Source: Rosellinia necatrix
Lineage: Eukaryota; Ascomycota; Sordariomycetes; Xylariales; Xylariaceae
Reading direction: 5' to 3'
DNA length: 64,000 nucleotides
Assembly: GCA_021209875.1 (NCBI GenBank)
Contig: JAGYVD010000004.1
Coordinates: 4,749,001 to 4,813,000, forward strand
Position 1 is the stretch's first letter. Each line of letters opens with the position of its first letter. Shown here one piece after another: positions 11,794-24,949 of the stretch. Made by a program: the position numbers and the translations under genes. Below the pieces are notes generated by a model that was not told the DNA's origin, ran no database searches, and saw only the letters and a program-made list of their open reading frames with translations.

Positions 11794-14700
11794 GGTTCGT
11801 CATTCCACGGAAGACTCTGCTGATCAACATTTATTCATCGCAGCGCTTTGGTAGGCGACGAGCGGCTATCAAAACCCTACGGCTGGCTCGAATGTTCTAT
11901 TTCACTTTTTGTACATCATTACGCCCTTTGCGTCGAATTTTTTTTTATTTTTTTTTTAACTATATTAACTACCCCCGCTCTCTCCCTCGCGCGAGCATGA
12001 AGGCAGGAGGATGGCCGTCTCTCGTACAAATTATAAATTGCCCTCCTCGAAATTTCGTTACTATTTTCATACAACTTGTGCCAAAGCTGCTGTAAAACTG
12101 CACTGTCTACGGCAAAAGACGCGCAGTGCGGTATAATACAAGGATATATTTTTATAATACTGCGGCGTACGCAGTGAATCGAGTATACAGAACATTAGAT
12201 TTATTCTGATCAAGGGCGGCAAAACATCTTCCACTATACCTTCCATCTTCATTCATAGCGACTATGTCCGAGTCCTAACCGCGAAAAGAACTACGCAGTA
12301 TCTGACTAAAGTATGTGCACTATTTAAGTAATCAATAAATATTATACACTACCTAACTAGTCGTTTACTTACATAACGGTTAATAATAAGACACCAGCTG
12401 AAGCATTGTCCCCAGTACAACGCTAGAGATGCCAAGAAAAAGGCATGTAGATCGGTCTAGGGCACAAGATATTGTGTTGGATCTCAGCGTCGGTCCCGTC
12501 TAATGGATGTTCTTGACCGTCCCATCGATTTTCAATAGTTCGATCCATTGTTTTGTCTAGCTTCCGCCGTTGGACCCCGCATGAGATGCCGACGCCTCAG
12601 CATTTCTGCCATTCGAGACAGGCACGAGTTGGTACATAACGAAGTACATACCAATTTAACAAAGCGTTTATCGGGTAAGCAAGCAAGTATTGAGCTCTTC
12701 TGGCCCCTGTCAGGTCTAGTTATGGTGTATCGATGAGAACCCGAGATAAGGGTCTCGTACTGACTTCAGCTAGGGACCCTGGCTCCCCATCGTCACATCC
12801 GGATCTACCACCTTCATCTCTTATCTATCTCCTTAATTCGTAGCAATTTAGCAGGATAAGGGGGAAAAAGCAACAAATACAAAGAGCTGAGGCCCTCGAC
12901 CGGTTTTCGTTTCAGCTAGTTCTCTCACGCAGCAAAGACGACATATCTTTCTCGTGTTCTCTTTCCATGGTTTCCTCCGCTCTAGCGTATGGTCACACTC
13001 ACCAGTCGTGATCCGCCAAAGGCCAACTCGAAGCCCAATTAAGAGCCGGGTCCGAAACACAAAGGTTTTCCTCCTCCTCTCGGGTGCCCTAGAGAACTTG
13101 ATTTTCGACGCTTACCACCCTCGGTTACAGCTATGCCGAATCCATACCCAATAATGCTGTGGAACTCGATCCGGATTCCAACGCATCCACCGTCGTCTTA
13201 TGGCTAGGGACTGCGTGCAGGATATATTGCTGGACAGCCCCGACGGGAGCTTTATTCTGCAAGCCTCCCCCGCGAACCCTAGCTCGTGGCTCATGTCATC
13301 TACACGGCAGCGGCCGGTGGGGGGGGAGATCCGCGAATTGGTGATCGGCTCCATCCGTGCGCTCGTCGCCGAGGTAGAACATACTGGGAGGGGTGCTCCG
13401 CAGCTCCTCGGACTCGACATCTTTTGCTCACGGGTTCTCACGTCGAGGTCTAGGCTTGGGTTCGCGCTGTACGACTCCTCGGGACTGGGCGATAGTGTGG
13501 TGGAGAGGCGAGAGCCGCTGCGATGTCCGCGGCGAACCGAAGCCTCGAAGCTATCGTCCTACGTCGGCATTACTGGGTGATATCGAACGGGGGCAACTAC
13601 CGATGGTGTGTGGGCATGCACTAGAATCGTGACACGTAACGTCGCCACCACTTTACACCGTCCCCCATAGGGTGGCAATACTAAGGAGGGAGGCCTCCCT
13701 CGACGTGCACATTTACTCGTGGTGGATCTCCGAGACCCGAGGAACCACTTCAGTATCAACAGATCAACAGAGCTGAGCCTGCGCCAAGATGGATACAATC
13801 GTTGCAACCTCATATTAGCGTTCTGATCGCATCCGACGTGGTCCAATGCTCTGCAAGAAGCGAGTTGACCTGCATCTCTTAGAGAGGAGATCAACACGCA
13901 CATGACACCGGTCGTGAGCAAGTCACGGGCCCGTAAGACGCTGTGGTATCGGCTGTGGCGGTTCTCCCTCTTGTGGTCTGAGACAGCTCATGGTTTTGTT
14001 TCTAGGCACATGACAGCCCAAATCTAAGCACGGCATGAGATCTATTAAGTGAGAGAACTATGAGCGTAAATATTGGGTACTGATCTCTGCCAGAGGAACC
14101 GAAGAGTAGAGGATTGTTTGGTGGTACCTTCGATAATATAGGCAATTGCCACAGATCCCGATGATGATGGCAGACAGGGATAGCGTATAACGGGCTCCGA
14201 TGACTACTACGAAGGTACAGTCTCTCATCTGAAGGTGTGACGGCTTGAGAGCGATGTTATTTACGGTATGTTTATCAGAGCTTAGGAAGAGGAATTGGGT
14301 ATATTCTCGTCGGAAAGGTTGAAATTAATATTGTGCTGGTAACGCTACCCTCACTTGACCCAACCGTGGAGCAGTAGGTAGGTACCTAGAAAGCAGAGAG
14401 GGTAGTTCCTTGATATTCTCGTTTAGGTGCTGTCGAACCTGCCCCCTTAGGTATTTATTTGGCCGTTACCACTGTTGTTAAAAACGGGCTAACGAGTAAG
14501 TGTCATGAAGCTAGGTAGAGTTTGGGTATATACTTTGTCAGGCAGTTAGCCACGCCCGGTTCCTTCTCTCTTGTTATTGCGTAGAAGGCGGGAGGAGTTT
14601 CGGCGATGGGCTTGGAAGGAGAATGTTGGAAAGGAAACGGACACGCCCCCCGGGAGATTTTATACCCGTTACATTGGATTCGCCGAAACAAAACGCATGT

Positions 14701-14794
14701 ACTTCAGAATAGCCTCTGATAGTGAAACACGGACAACTGCAATTAAAACACCCGGTTAACCTACCAATCGCATATTTCCGAATTTGTTACCAGC
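11794..14794. other. intergenic region
   Basis: No supported gene. It starts with the likely 3' UTR of the monooxygenase, including a T-rich stretch at 11938-11958. A 126-codon open frame at 13200-13580 (plus) has no recognised domain and is overlapped by an equally long open frame on the other strand, so I do not call it. A TAGGTAGGTACCTAG cluster lies near 14374-14388. Confidence 0.5.
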
Positions 14795-15709
14795 ATGGAG
14801 ATGGATACCCCCTATTTTAGACAATTCGGTGAATGGTTTCGGGCGCTAAACACCAAAGACCGACAAGACCTGATAGAGACCTTCAGTCTCGTAGGTGACG
14901 CTGGAAGGAGAGCCGTCTATATAAAAGGAGACAAGATTGAGCAGGTTGCTTTATACGCGCCGGGCGTGAAACGAGAGGCCCAGGATCTTTGGGACCCACG
15001 GCCACGCCCTGGATGTTACAAACTGTTCTAGGACGACCAACCTCTCAGTTTGCGCATGGATCACCTAATAAAAGCCTTCGATTTATGTGTTAGTAAGTAA
15101 ATTTACAGTTGTCCTCTTCTCTGCACCGCTCATTTTCTGGAGCACGGGGCCGTGCCATTTACTTGGCTTAGCTGGCATGAAGTCACGTACCACGGGCGCG
15201 TTGTTAGGCCTAGGGACCGTCACAGGTCATTACCCGATATTACCCGCAACCGCTGACCCTTCAGCATTGCAGTAGGTCCAAGATTTCATGTCCAAAAAGG
15301 GGTTTTATCGTTGAACAGAACGGCCCCCTCAGAGGTAACCCGACAATACAACGAATCGGAATCCACCACCGCCTTTACCGCACCTGGACCCGGCAATTCC
15401 CCCGTCACGCCGAACCGGGCTGGGGGCGATGATGACGGAAAAGATGGCGACACGACCGATAGTGACAGGACTGACAGCGATATAATAAATAGTGACAGAA
15501 TAGATGGTGGCATAGTTGACATCAAGGTTAATAAGACGGATGTTAATAGAACGAGTGTCAGCGAAACTAGTGCGAATAAGGATGTTGTTGAAAAGGGGTC
15601 CGATAACGAGGCTAATAAGGCAAACGTTCACGAAGCGGTGACTAATACTGTGGGGATTAAGCGGAAAGCGAAGAAAAAGGCGAAGAGGAGAAAGCCTCGA
15701 GTCAAATAA
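14795..15709 (+). pseudogene. uncharacterised protein gene, possibly interrupted by TAG
   Basis: I do not recognise this gene. Proposed model: exon 1 from ATG 14795 (MEMDTPYFRQFGEWFRALN) to 15092, a GTAAGT intron 15093-15272 ending in TTGCAG, exon 2 15273-15709. The combined frame is 245 codons and the C-terminus is Lys/Arg-rich (KRKAKKKAKRRKPRVK), which may act as a nuclear or nucleolar signal. The middle is Asp/Ser/Asn-rich and repetitive (DSDRTDSDI, VNKTDVNRTS). Exon 1 contains TAG at 15029-15031 (after GCYKLF), while the same frame continues sensibly to the donor site. That TAG could instead be a 3' splice site of an undetected intron, since the preceding CTGTTCTAG is pyrimidine-rich. The proposed intron is longer than others here. 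It could also be two unrelated spurious frames. Confidence 0.35.
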
Positions 15710-15885
15710 GCATAAGAAAGGGGCCAGGGGGTGAATGACGATGGATCCATCCCCTAGTCCATGGAGGGAGCACATTAGTCGTGTTCTTTTGGATCCTATC
15801 CTCCACGAGAGCCTACGAGCACGAGAGCGAAGAAGGGAAGCGAAGTCTTAAATAATAATGTTTCTAACCGTGAGTATCCTATGCC

Positions 15886-17614
15886 CTAGACGCCTGTAGA
15901 TGATTCATTACATAAGTCGTGATATTCTGTCATAATGCTCGAGGCTGATGGGTTCCATGTTTCGCTACTCGCGTCGGAGCCTATGCGAATAATAGTGACC
16001 TTCGAGCCAGATTCAGAGTCTGTCCCTGCCGAGATGTCCTGATGATCTGTCCATGTTATGGAATCTAACTTGCGAAGAGCATTAAGTCTTTCCGCACGTA
16101 TGCCTTCGGCTTGGAGCGGCTCTTGCCTGTACAGGTAAAAAGTTTCGAGCTGAAAAAGAGCTTCACACACGCAATCTCTAGATCCAGTCAGTTTTGCCGC
16201 TTCGACCGAGTCCTTATATGCCTGTTCGGCGGCGGTAATATCGCCCTTCGTCCATCGAATATATCCGAGCCAAACGCAGCGGAATGAGTTATCCCTTGGA
16301 GAAAGAGTCGCAACGTCTAGATGAGATAAAACATCATCCGCCATATCTAACTGGCCGTCGGCGAGGTTTGACTTGCATGTTGCTAATGCGTGTTCAAACT
16401 TTAGCATTGCCGTTCTGGAAGGGTCCTTGATGTGATCATCGAGCTTGGCTAACTGGTGCTCGAGACTTTTGGCCTGAGTTTTGGGATCCTTCTGTCTTTC
16501 GATTGCATCAAAGTATAACAGATAAACCTCAGTTGATAGAGGGTGACCGGTATTGAGGCGCTCTTCGAACTCAGACACACACTGCGCAAGTATAACTTCA
16601 ATGGTCCCGTGTCTTTCGGCGGCCGGCACGTCAAGGAGAGTTTGCCAGAAGTTGGAGAGAGAATGGTCCCGATCGTATATAGCTCTGGCGAGGTCTGAGC
16701 AGAATTGTAACAGAATGCTTTGTATGTCCCGTCGGCCGATAAGTTCGAGGCGAGCAGCAATGCATAATATCCTGGGTATCATCTCTGGTGGGGGGTTCTT
16801 GAAGACCCGGATTAGTTGGCTAAAAGGCGCATCGAGTGCGTGTCGTATAGCGACAGGTTCGACCTGCCGACCCACGGATAGCGCTGCTGTTATGCACCTA
16901 TCTAATAATGATTTCAGTAACTCCGCGGGACCCCGACGTCCTCTAGAGCACCAACAATGACTCTCCGTCTGCACCCACGTGCCTGATTCGAAATTCTGGG
17001 ACATATACGTTCGAAGGGACTCTATTAAGTCCTCATGAAGTTCTTTAGTAGATTTATTAGACATGTCTGCTGGTGCCTTCTCCTTGGCGCTCTCGGATTG
17101 TCCTGGTAAGCCTGAAGAGGGTTCCGGGGGTGCCGGGGAGCGACAGCTGACGTCCCGGATTGCATCTGAGTGGGGCTCTTGTCCGGATTCGAGCTTTGCG
17201 TAGAGCGACGGATTTCGGGATATATATATCTGAAGGGCGTCAAGCTCCACTTTCCGATCTCTTACAAAGAAGACAGATGCTTTATTGCGCTCCTCCGCCT
17301 CCCGTTGTCTTTTTAGGCGGAGGATCTGCAAGACCTCGTCAAAACGGAGGTTCTTAAAAGCGCTCCAAGAAGCGAGTTGTCTCTTGTACATGGATATGCT
17401 TCAGAAGGTTAGCGAGGCTCCCACACGTCCGACGAAGCTCGGGTTAACTGTACGTTGCGACAAAATCATGGTTCTCCTCCATATGCTGCCTGACCTCTTC
17501 TAACGTCTTATTCTCTTCAACGTAAAGCCGCACGATGATATCCTGGTATTTTGGCCAATCCTCTGGAGTCGCATATTGTTTGGAAGACGAAGATTCGGCG
17601 GGTTCTGTTTGCAT
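15886..17614 (-). CDS. Clr5-domain protein with TPR-like C-terminus
   Basis: 557-residue protein. Exon 1 is 17614-17454 and exon 2 is 17398-15886; the intron 17399-17453 has donor GTACAG, branch GCTAAC and acceptor GAAG. The splice joins the two halves of a Clr5 domain: WPKYQDIIVRLYVEENKTL, then EEVRQHMEENHDFVAT, then ISMYKRQLASWSAFKN (residues about 19-70). Clr5 was named after a fission yeast silencing factor and is greatly expanded in Sordariomycetes, usually of unknown function (family knowledge). The C-terminal third contains helical TPR-like units, such as DNSFRCVWLGYIRWTKGDI followed by TAAEQAYKDSVEAAKLTG. I chose the start MQTEPAESSSS because it lies just ahead of the domain; upstream in-frame codons look like leader. 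The role could be transcriptional or scaffolding. It lies tail-to-tail with the uncertain gene at 14.8 kb. Confidence 0.85.
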
Positions 17615-19664
17615 GACAGTGGTGGCTGGCAAGAGATGGTTGATACGATACTCCGAGTAGCGAAAGCATTTTGCGACCGGTTTATTCGGTTTAAAAGTCG
17701 GGGCGGCTGTGTGTTTGCCATCTCGTAAGCTAGCCACGAGCAGGAGGCTATCTGGTTCAGGTTGTAGAGTTGAGGCGCACTTGATACAAAGCAACGAGAG
17801 CGGAGACGCGCAGGGAAGGGCTCGGGCGGCGGTGATTGGCCAGATGGGCAGGGGGTTGCTCAATGGGGGAATACGTCAGCTGCACCGACGCCCTTAGCGT
17901 GAACATGCGGGCTGAAAACCACGTTGGTTGGGTCGAAGGCAGCTGAAAGCAGCATCCGACATGCAGAAGACTATTGTGTCGATTGGCTGCTGCCGAGGGG
18001 GGACCAGGAAATGCCAGGAAATGCGCCGATTATCGCGTGTACCCAGGAGATGGTGTTCCGAACGAGCTAGGTACAGGCTAGATACCGACTTAGCAGGAGA
18101 GAGCACAGCCAAGGTATGTAGTTATGCCTGCTGTGGTTGTGGTTGTGGTTGTGGTGGTGGTGCGTGGTGGTGGTGCGTGGACTGGTGACTAACTAGAGCT
18201 GCTATTGCTGCTCCTGCTCTTGCTGCTACTGCTACTGCTGCTGCTTTGCGCGCGGCGGGAGTGCTGTTGGTATGTACTTCTGGAGAGACATGGTCTGACG
18301 AGACCCCTGGCTTCCCGGCTTCCTGGCTGGCTGACTGCCATTTCTAGAAGCCCTTAGGGGAGAAGAAAAGCGACTGTGCGGCACGCGAGACAGATCGATG
18401 CCGTCCATAGCCGGATCATAGAGTTCGCATAGTATAACCTCACTCGCATCTCCGCGTGGGCATGTGAGCATCCCGATGTACACTAACTACTGTACATCCA
18501 CACATCTGCCCATCTGAGGCTCGGTCTTGTGTGCCAGGGCATGGAGAGGCCATGGAGCGCCGAAACAAGATCCGTGTCCCAAGTCGGCAGACCCTGGACA
18601 AGAGCCACTCACTAGGCCAGGTACCTTGGATCAGGATCAGGTATCTAGGTTAGGTAGGTGCCTAGGAAGACAGATAGTTTGGCGGCGGTCTATCTCGTGA
18701 TCGATAATTGATAGACAAAACACCTATCGTAGATCTCTCAATAGCGACGACGCCGCCGCCGCCGCCGCCGCCGCCGCCAACGCCGCTGAGTTTCGTCACC
18801 GTCAAGTGGCATCCGTCCACCCCCTCCATTTTATTGCCTCTTAAAGCGGGGAGGTGAGATAGATTTGAGCTGTATGCTCACTATTCTCGAGGGGCAATCG
18901 CTGTACGGTCTAGGCGTCATAGCGCCGACTTTGCTGGAAAAAGTTCCTCCTTTTCATTACTTTTTTTTTTTTTTTTTTCCTTCCTTTCTTCACGTCCTCT
19001 CCCTGCCTTCGGTCCCTCTTTTGTTGCCGCCTGCTGGGTTTGCTAACAGACTGGCTGGGGAACGAAGATGAGGTGAAACTTAGGGCTTACCGGTGCCAAT
19101 TGCGATCTGGTGGTGAAAAAAGACGGCGCCAGCGAAGTGCGTAGGTAGGTTAGCGGGCTGCTGGTGCTCGTAAATACTAGGTAACTAGTGAGACCGACCT
19201 GTGGGCCAACGCCTGGGCTAACCGTCTCATTGGCGGCGATACGTTTGGTCAGTCACGCTCCACACAGCTCCCGCAGCCATGACAGGAAACAACTACCGCT
19301 CAGCTGTATGTAACTAGTTACAGGTACCCAACTTAGTTGCCTACCAGCAGTAGCCACCTAGGTGCTTACCTACATATTTACAATTTACAGCAGGATGGAA
19401 CCCCACACACCAGTCAGGAACTGGATGCAATTAACGCGGTTGTCCCTCCTTGCAGGTCTAGCAACGCGTTATCGCCCCAGCTAACCGCGTCGCGTCCTCC
19501 AAAATGCACGTAGGCCTTTGAGACACTACCTCTTTAAGACACTCATTGCCACAATTACCTACTACTTCCCGTACATCATACACTACGCACGCATCCATCA
19601 CGCACGCATCACTGCGAATCGCCTCGCATACCAGCAACGCCCACCCTCACCTCACCTCGCCACC
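17615..19664. other. intergenic region between divergent genes, with microsatellites
   Basis: Shared upstream region of the divergently transcribed Clr5 gene and PRI2. It contains GTGGTT repeats (about 18130-18180), a TGC/TAC-rich trinucleotide tract (18200-18246), a (GCC)9 run (18752-18778) and a T17 run (18961-18978). More TAGGTAGG words occur at 18640-18665 and 19140-19390. No gene is supported. Confidence 0.6.
18752..18778. repeat. (GCC)9 microsatellite
   Basis: Nine perfect GCC units, extended imperfectly on both sides by GAC and AAC. It lies outside any supported coding region. Confidence 0.9.
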
Positions 19665-21346
19665 ATGCTGCGGCAGGAATACAACCGCCCCGACCCGAAG
19701 CGGCGGAATGTCGCCGACTACCGCAAGCAACAATTCGCCGACCCGACTTACAAGGAGGCCGAGTACCCTCACCGCCCTAACTTCTATACCATCCCCCCGA
19801 CCGCCGACATCACGCTCGAGCAGTTCGAGCAGTGGGCAATTGACAGGTTAAGGAGTGCGTCTGCGAGATCATCCGTATCCCGCCTGTCCTGTTACTAACC
19901 GATGTGGAAGTCCTCGCCGAGCTGGAAGCATGCTCGTTCCGCAACAAGTCCTTCACCGAAACGGCTGCCCATATAAAGCCTCTGCTTGAGAAGTATCTGC
20001 TCCTCCAGCCGAACACCTCGAAGTCAACAAAAGCAAAACTCTTTGAGGAACGCCAGAAGGATCACTACAGCCACTTCATTTTACGCCTGGCCTTTGCCTC
20101 GACAGAAGATCTGCGCCGGAGGTTTAGCCGTGTTGAAACTATGTTGTTCCGCGTGCGATTTGACGACGAATCGGCGCGCGAGAGGAATGCTTTCATAGAG
20201 TCCGTCAGCCTAGACTACGAGAAAGTCACTCCGGACGAGCAAAACAAGTACCACGACCAGCTAGCCGCCATAACGGGTTCCAGGAAGGGCAGTGAAGAGG
20301 AGACAACGTGGATCAAGGTCGGCTGGGAAAGAGTGCCGGATCTAGTTGAGTCGAGGCGGGTGTTCATGAGAGCCGGGAAGGCGTACGTGCCTTCAAAAGA
20401 ACAGCCAAGCATGGTGGCCGCCGATTTTGCAAAACGACTGGATCGGGCATTAGAGGTATTTTGCAGCTTCCCTCGTCGGTCAAGTCGACACCTCGACTAA
20501 TGAGTGCATAGTTGACCGCCCGCGCGTTACCACGATTAGACGAAGACGATCGACTCACACCCATACTGAACCATTTATCTAAGAACTTCATCACGCCAGA
20601 TTCGTCCTACACAAATTCATCCTCGTCGGTACCCGGTGCCGAAATGTCGGCACGGAATATCGATACCCTCTCTGCACACTTCCCACTATGCATGCAGAAT
20701 CTACATAAAACCCTCAGGCGGGATGCCCATCTGAAGCATTTCGGTCGTTTGCAGTACACGTTGTTCCTAAAGGGAATCGGTCTGAATTTGGAGGAGTGTT
20801 TGATCTTCTGGCGAAGCTCCTTCCATAAGATCACAGACGATACCTTCAACAAGGACTATAGATATAATGTCCGACACGTGTACGGCGACGTTGGCGGCGA
20901 CTCGAATCGACGCGGCGGTGGCTATTCGCCTTTTTCGTGTCAGAAGATTTTAACAGAGCATCCACCAGGCCCAGGCGAGGCACATGGATGTCCATATCGC
21001 CACTTCAGTCTCGAAAACCTTACTTCATTGCTACAAAGTGTTGGCATCACAGATAGATCCGTGCTACAAGGGGTCAAAGAGGACAGGGATCACCAAAAAT
21101 TCCATATGGCCTGTAACCGGTACAGCAAGTTCCTTTTCCCTGTTACGCGATCGGTACTAACTCGTAGAATCTAGTGTCTTCGAACATGTTCATAAGAACG
21201 AGATCAAGAAAGCTAAAGAGGAAAGTATTATGACCTCAGCACAGCTTGAGACCATCGTTCACCCCAACGAATACTTCAGGCGGGGCTATCTATTGAAAGG
21301 CTTGAACAAGGCGAGTAGCGAAGATGTCAAGATGGAGGGTTCTTAA
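19665..21346 (+). CDS. PRI2: DNA primase large subunit (PriL/p58)
   Basis: Large regulatory subunit of the DNA polymerase alpha-primase complex, which starts RNA primers in the nucleus and hands them to Pol alpha. Exons: 19665-19854, 19911-20455, 20512-21119, 21175-21346 (504 residues, all phases consistent). Introns are 55-56 nt with donors GTGCGT, GTATTT and GTACAG. The N-terminal domain has the typical YPHRPNFYTIPP and WAIDRLRILAELE segments. The C-terminal domain carries the four cysteines that bind the 4Fe-4S cluster: C305 (HFPLCMQNLH), C388 (SCQKIL), C405 (HGCPYRHF) and C446 (HMACNRVF). Their spacings of 83, 17 and 41 match the known family pattern of about 80, 17 and 40. The length is normal for a fungal PRI2. 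ATG 19665 sits in a CACC context and is preferred over upstream in-frame non-ATG codons. It looks intact and provides the conserved anchor of this window. Confidence 0.96.
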
Positions 21347-24300
21347 AAATCCCCGCTAGGCTTACGAGCCATAGGGTGTGTATATATGCTAAAATTCATG
21401 GTAGAGCGGGGATTGAATACCGAATAACTGGGAAGAATCACCAGCTAAGGTCGGGAACACCAGGCTTGAGGAAATAACGTCCTGCGGTCTCGAAATAGAT
21501 TCAAATTTTGGGCGATAAGCACGAATGAATGAACGAAGAATATGGCAATATAGGAGTAACCTTGATGAGTTTAAATCACTGTGTCATTGTCCCCCGGACA
21601 CATGCTGGACATGTCGTTCATGCCCAGTAAGATGGACCGGAAAGTCTACCCTTCAACTTAACCGACAGTCCCAAATCTAACTAGAGCCCACATGCATTCC
21701 TGGTACGGCTGGCCTTGGTCCAACTACTGCTTTGCATCAAGGTTGTTCCAAGCTCGGGTGATACCGCCCCTGTCTAAGTCGTCTGTCTACCACGGTACTA
21801 ACCTTCCTCGGCTTCCCTATTTAAGGCAGTCGCACCTCTTATTCTACAACCACCTCCCCCCTCCCCCCTTCCCTCCCTCCAAACACCGGGAATACGGGAT
21901 TAGAGGGCCACGCAACGGTGTAAGACATTTTCCGCACAAGTTTCCAGAGCCGAGAGTCAGGTCGGTCAAACGGGAAATCGGGACCTACAACTACGGCCGA
22001 ACAAAGGCCCCCGTCGGGGTTCATCGGACGCCGACCGACCCCGGGCTCCTACCTAGCACAGCGTGATCCGTCCGTTCATGAACATGACCAGACCACCATC
22101 GAAAAAAAAAAAAAACAGAACCTGTGTGAGCCGCGTAAGACATTTCCTTCGTATTTTTTTTCTTCCCACCCACCCATTCATTCATCCATTCATTCATTCG
22201 ACTGCGCCCGTCGTGTCAGACAGATGGACAGACAGACAGACAGACAGCTCGACCTATCAGATCCCGAGGATGATTGAGATTCACACGAATAAGCGCTCGC
22301 CCGGCGTCCGCATCGAGTAATACGGCGCGAGCTGGAATCGAGTGGGAAAGTGACAGCTGACTACCTATTTCATCCATCTATGTATGTAATGTAATGTATG
22401 TATGTATGTATGTATGTATGTTAGGTTCCTGGCTCATGATCTCGTAAGATAAGCAAGGCTCAGACAGGCGAGGAATGATTGATTAGTCTAGTGGTTTTAT
22501 TTAAACATTGCATTCTTCCCGCGCCCCGGCCGCGAGAGCCGCACTGGTGAGGCGGAGGTCGTCATCCTATGATTTTCCCTCCGCCCTACCCGAACCCGTC
22601 CGAGTACCATTGTACTAGTAAGCTAAACATTTGCGATTGCGGCCGGGTGTTGTTAAGCATATATCATTCATCTACGTATGTGTGTATGTATGTACGACAG
22701 TTAGTAATATACCCACCATGCTTACGTTCAAGTTAGCAATTTTTCGTCCCTCCAGTGACGGAGATCTCCCTGGATGTTGGATACCCGTTCACAGAGGGTC
22801 AAAGAAACACCCTAATACTCGCATAGGATAGCATGTATACGGTTATGAAGACACTCCGAGTCCGCAACAAGAAATAAAGCCATATCCACCCGTCCCGGCA
22901 TTGAGTGAACAGCGCCGCGGTTATTAAGCGAATGCAGCTAAAACGAGTTCCTTTCTCTCTCTCCCCTTTATTATTATTATTTTTTATTCTCATTTGTCCG
23001 TCTTTTATCCCCATCACCACTATTTCTCATCTTTCGGTTCCCCGACCTCATATGCACGTCACTGGGATCATGCCTATCTTATCACTGGCATAGCGTGGAG
23101 CCTTGGCGCAGGACTGGGTGCTGACGGGAAGAGGGAGTCGGCAGCCCGATGACGTCGGGGGGGGTTTGGCTACTAGCCAGTTATGCCGTGTCTGGTCTCT
23201 CTTGTAACCCCAAGACACGGCCGACGGCATTGGTGACGATCGCCGATACGCTCGGAAAACTGGTTGGCCATTGTTTGTTTCGGGATGCAACTAGTCTCAA
23301 TCGATTAGTTGACAACACGTCGGGATCATGTCACGCATGGCGGCCTTAACCCATACCACGCCCGCCCGCTCGCCCGCCCGCCCGCCTGCCTGCTCGTTCG
23401 CTCTAGCAGGAATGACGGGGTAAGGTAAACGTGTGTACGATACGTGCTCTTCGGCAGGACGACATCGTAGGCTGCGGGCCTAAAGCAACCCGCTGTGGGG
23501 TGGCTTCGGTACGGAGTTTGGGGTTCATTGGGCTCCCGCTGACAAACCGATGCCGAATGACTGACACGGCCTTGGTGGGTAGGTATTATCATGCCCACCT
23601 ACAGGCTACAAGTACTTCCCTACCTGATCTCGACCTAATCCACGTAAGGCATAGATAGGTCTGTAAGTAGGTATGTATACATACATACTTGTGTAGTGTA
23701 ATACGACTGGCCGAGGGGGGCACTTAGGTAAAGTAAAGCCGTACCCAGTGTAGTTACCAAGAAAACTATGCTGTCCCCTCGGCCAGCCTAGGTAGATAAC
23801 TAATTAATATCGATATTAAGCAGAGCAGAATAAAAATCATCTCCCCGCGTGAAAGCCATCCGTGGTTAGACCACACGTAGATATGCCCGCAAGGGACTAG
23901 CCCCGATGGACGGAGTAATCGCCGGTCCAACCAGATGGGTCGAAGAGACAAGACGCGAATCGGAAAATGAGCGGGGGATCGTGAACAACCTCACTTTTTA
24001 TTTTATTTTTTTATTCTCGCCTTTAGATATCGGACCCGCCTAACACCGTTTCGGTGTCCCTTTTCTCCCTCCCCTCCTTTCTCCCCTACCACGACCCCGA
24101 ACACCCTCTCCTCCGTCATACCCGCTCGTCATTCCGCGAGCGAGGCACGTGAAGGCCTCTCGACGTGGTACTAGCGATCATTAGCGCGGATAGCGGCTAC
24201 GAGAGGTCTAACTACGTAAATAAAATGAGGACGAACAGGAAAAAGAAAAAAAAGATTACTTCGCATAGTCGGAATAGTGTCGTACACGATCAAAAGTTCA

Positions 24301-24844
24301 CCGTCCTAGCGCCGCATGTACATAATCCGAAATACATATCTAATCGCAAGGACCCGAACGAATTAGGCACTTGATTATTTGGATGAATTTATCGATTACT
24401 ATTCATTTAAATTGAAGTATGTATGTAGTGTACACTAGGTAAGTTTTGTTGGTCGTTTGTCCAGACGCGCGACAGGAGCCTTTCCCTACCCATGTCCGAC
24501 GGAATGTCCCTTTCCTCCTTCCCCTCATCCCGCCCACCGTCCAGTCGTCACTTATCCGGTGTCGTGTTAGTGTACACGTCGAGGGATCAGATACGGCATC
24601 TTAGATAGGAACTGCGCTGCCTTGCTTCCGCGGCTGCACTAACAATAATCAAAACAATGCCCTCTGCGACTCTATAGGAGGAATGCGCATGCGCAGAGGA
24701 GGTAGCGAGTGGCACTTGAACTGGTTGACCGGGGTGGTGGCGCAATGAGAGAATTAAGAGAAAAAAAAATTAGTTAACTACCCAAAAAATAAACATTAGG
24801 TACGTAGGTTAAGGTAGGGTTGGTAGCTATAGCATAACTTGTAG
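21347..24844. other. gene-free left flank of the AT-rich island
   Basis: 3.5 kb of roughly balanced composition with no supported gene. It contains A13 at 22100-22113, CATT/CAGA tetranucleotide tracts (22175-22245), a TGTA tract (22381-22421) and a CCCG/CCTG tract (about 23357-23400). Some CAAT- and pyrimidine-rich stretches near 22960-23000 and 24050-24110 resemble fungal promoter DNA, but nothing that starts downstream can be identified. Confidence 0.55.
22381..22421. repeat. (TGTA)n microsatellite
   Basis: Ten or so TGTA units, interrupted once by TGTAATGTAATG. Non-coding. Confidence 0.85.
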
Positions 24845-24949
24845 GGTGGTCTGTGCACCCGGGACCCTAAACCTATCCACTTTTCACCCTAGCCTAAAAA
24901 ATAGCTCCATAACAAATACAACATTATTCCTCATTTCAAACCTAACAAA
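24845..24949 (+). repeat. left copy of 105-bp direct repeat bounding the RIP island
   Basis: Starts GGTGGTCTGTGCACCCGGGA and ends CCTAACAAA. It aligns without gaps to 38928-39032 with five differences, all transitions. A TG...CA-ended core (24847-24947) would fit a very short LTR, but no target-site duplication is visible outside the two copies. It has much higher GC than the DNA between the copies. Confidence 0.9.

Noticed and set aside
13200..13580. 126-codon plus-strand open frame
   Set aside because: No domain, no supporting splice context, and a comparable antisense frame overlaps it; it may be relic coding DNA but cannot be supported.
24847..24861. Interstitial telomere repeat, suggested by CCCTAA in the 105-bp repeat
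   Set aside because: Only one CCCTAA unit occurs, with no tandem TTAGGG array.
24845..24949. Terminal inverted repeat of a DNA transposon
   Set aside because: The two 105-bp copies are in direct, not inverted, orientation.
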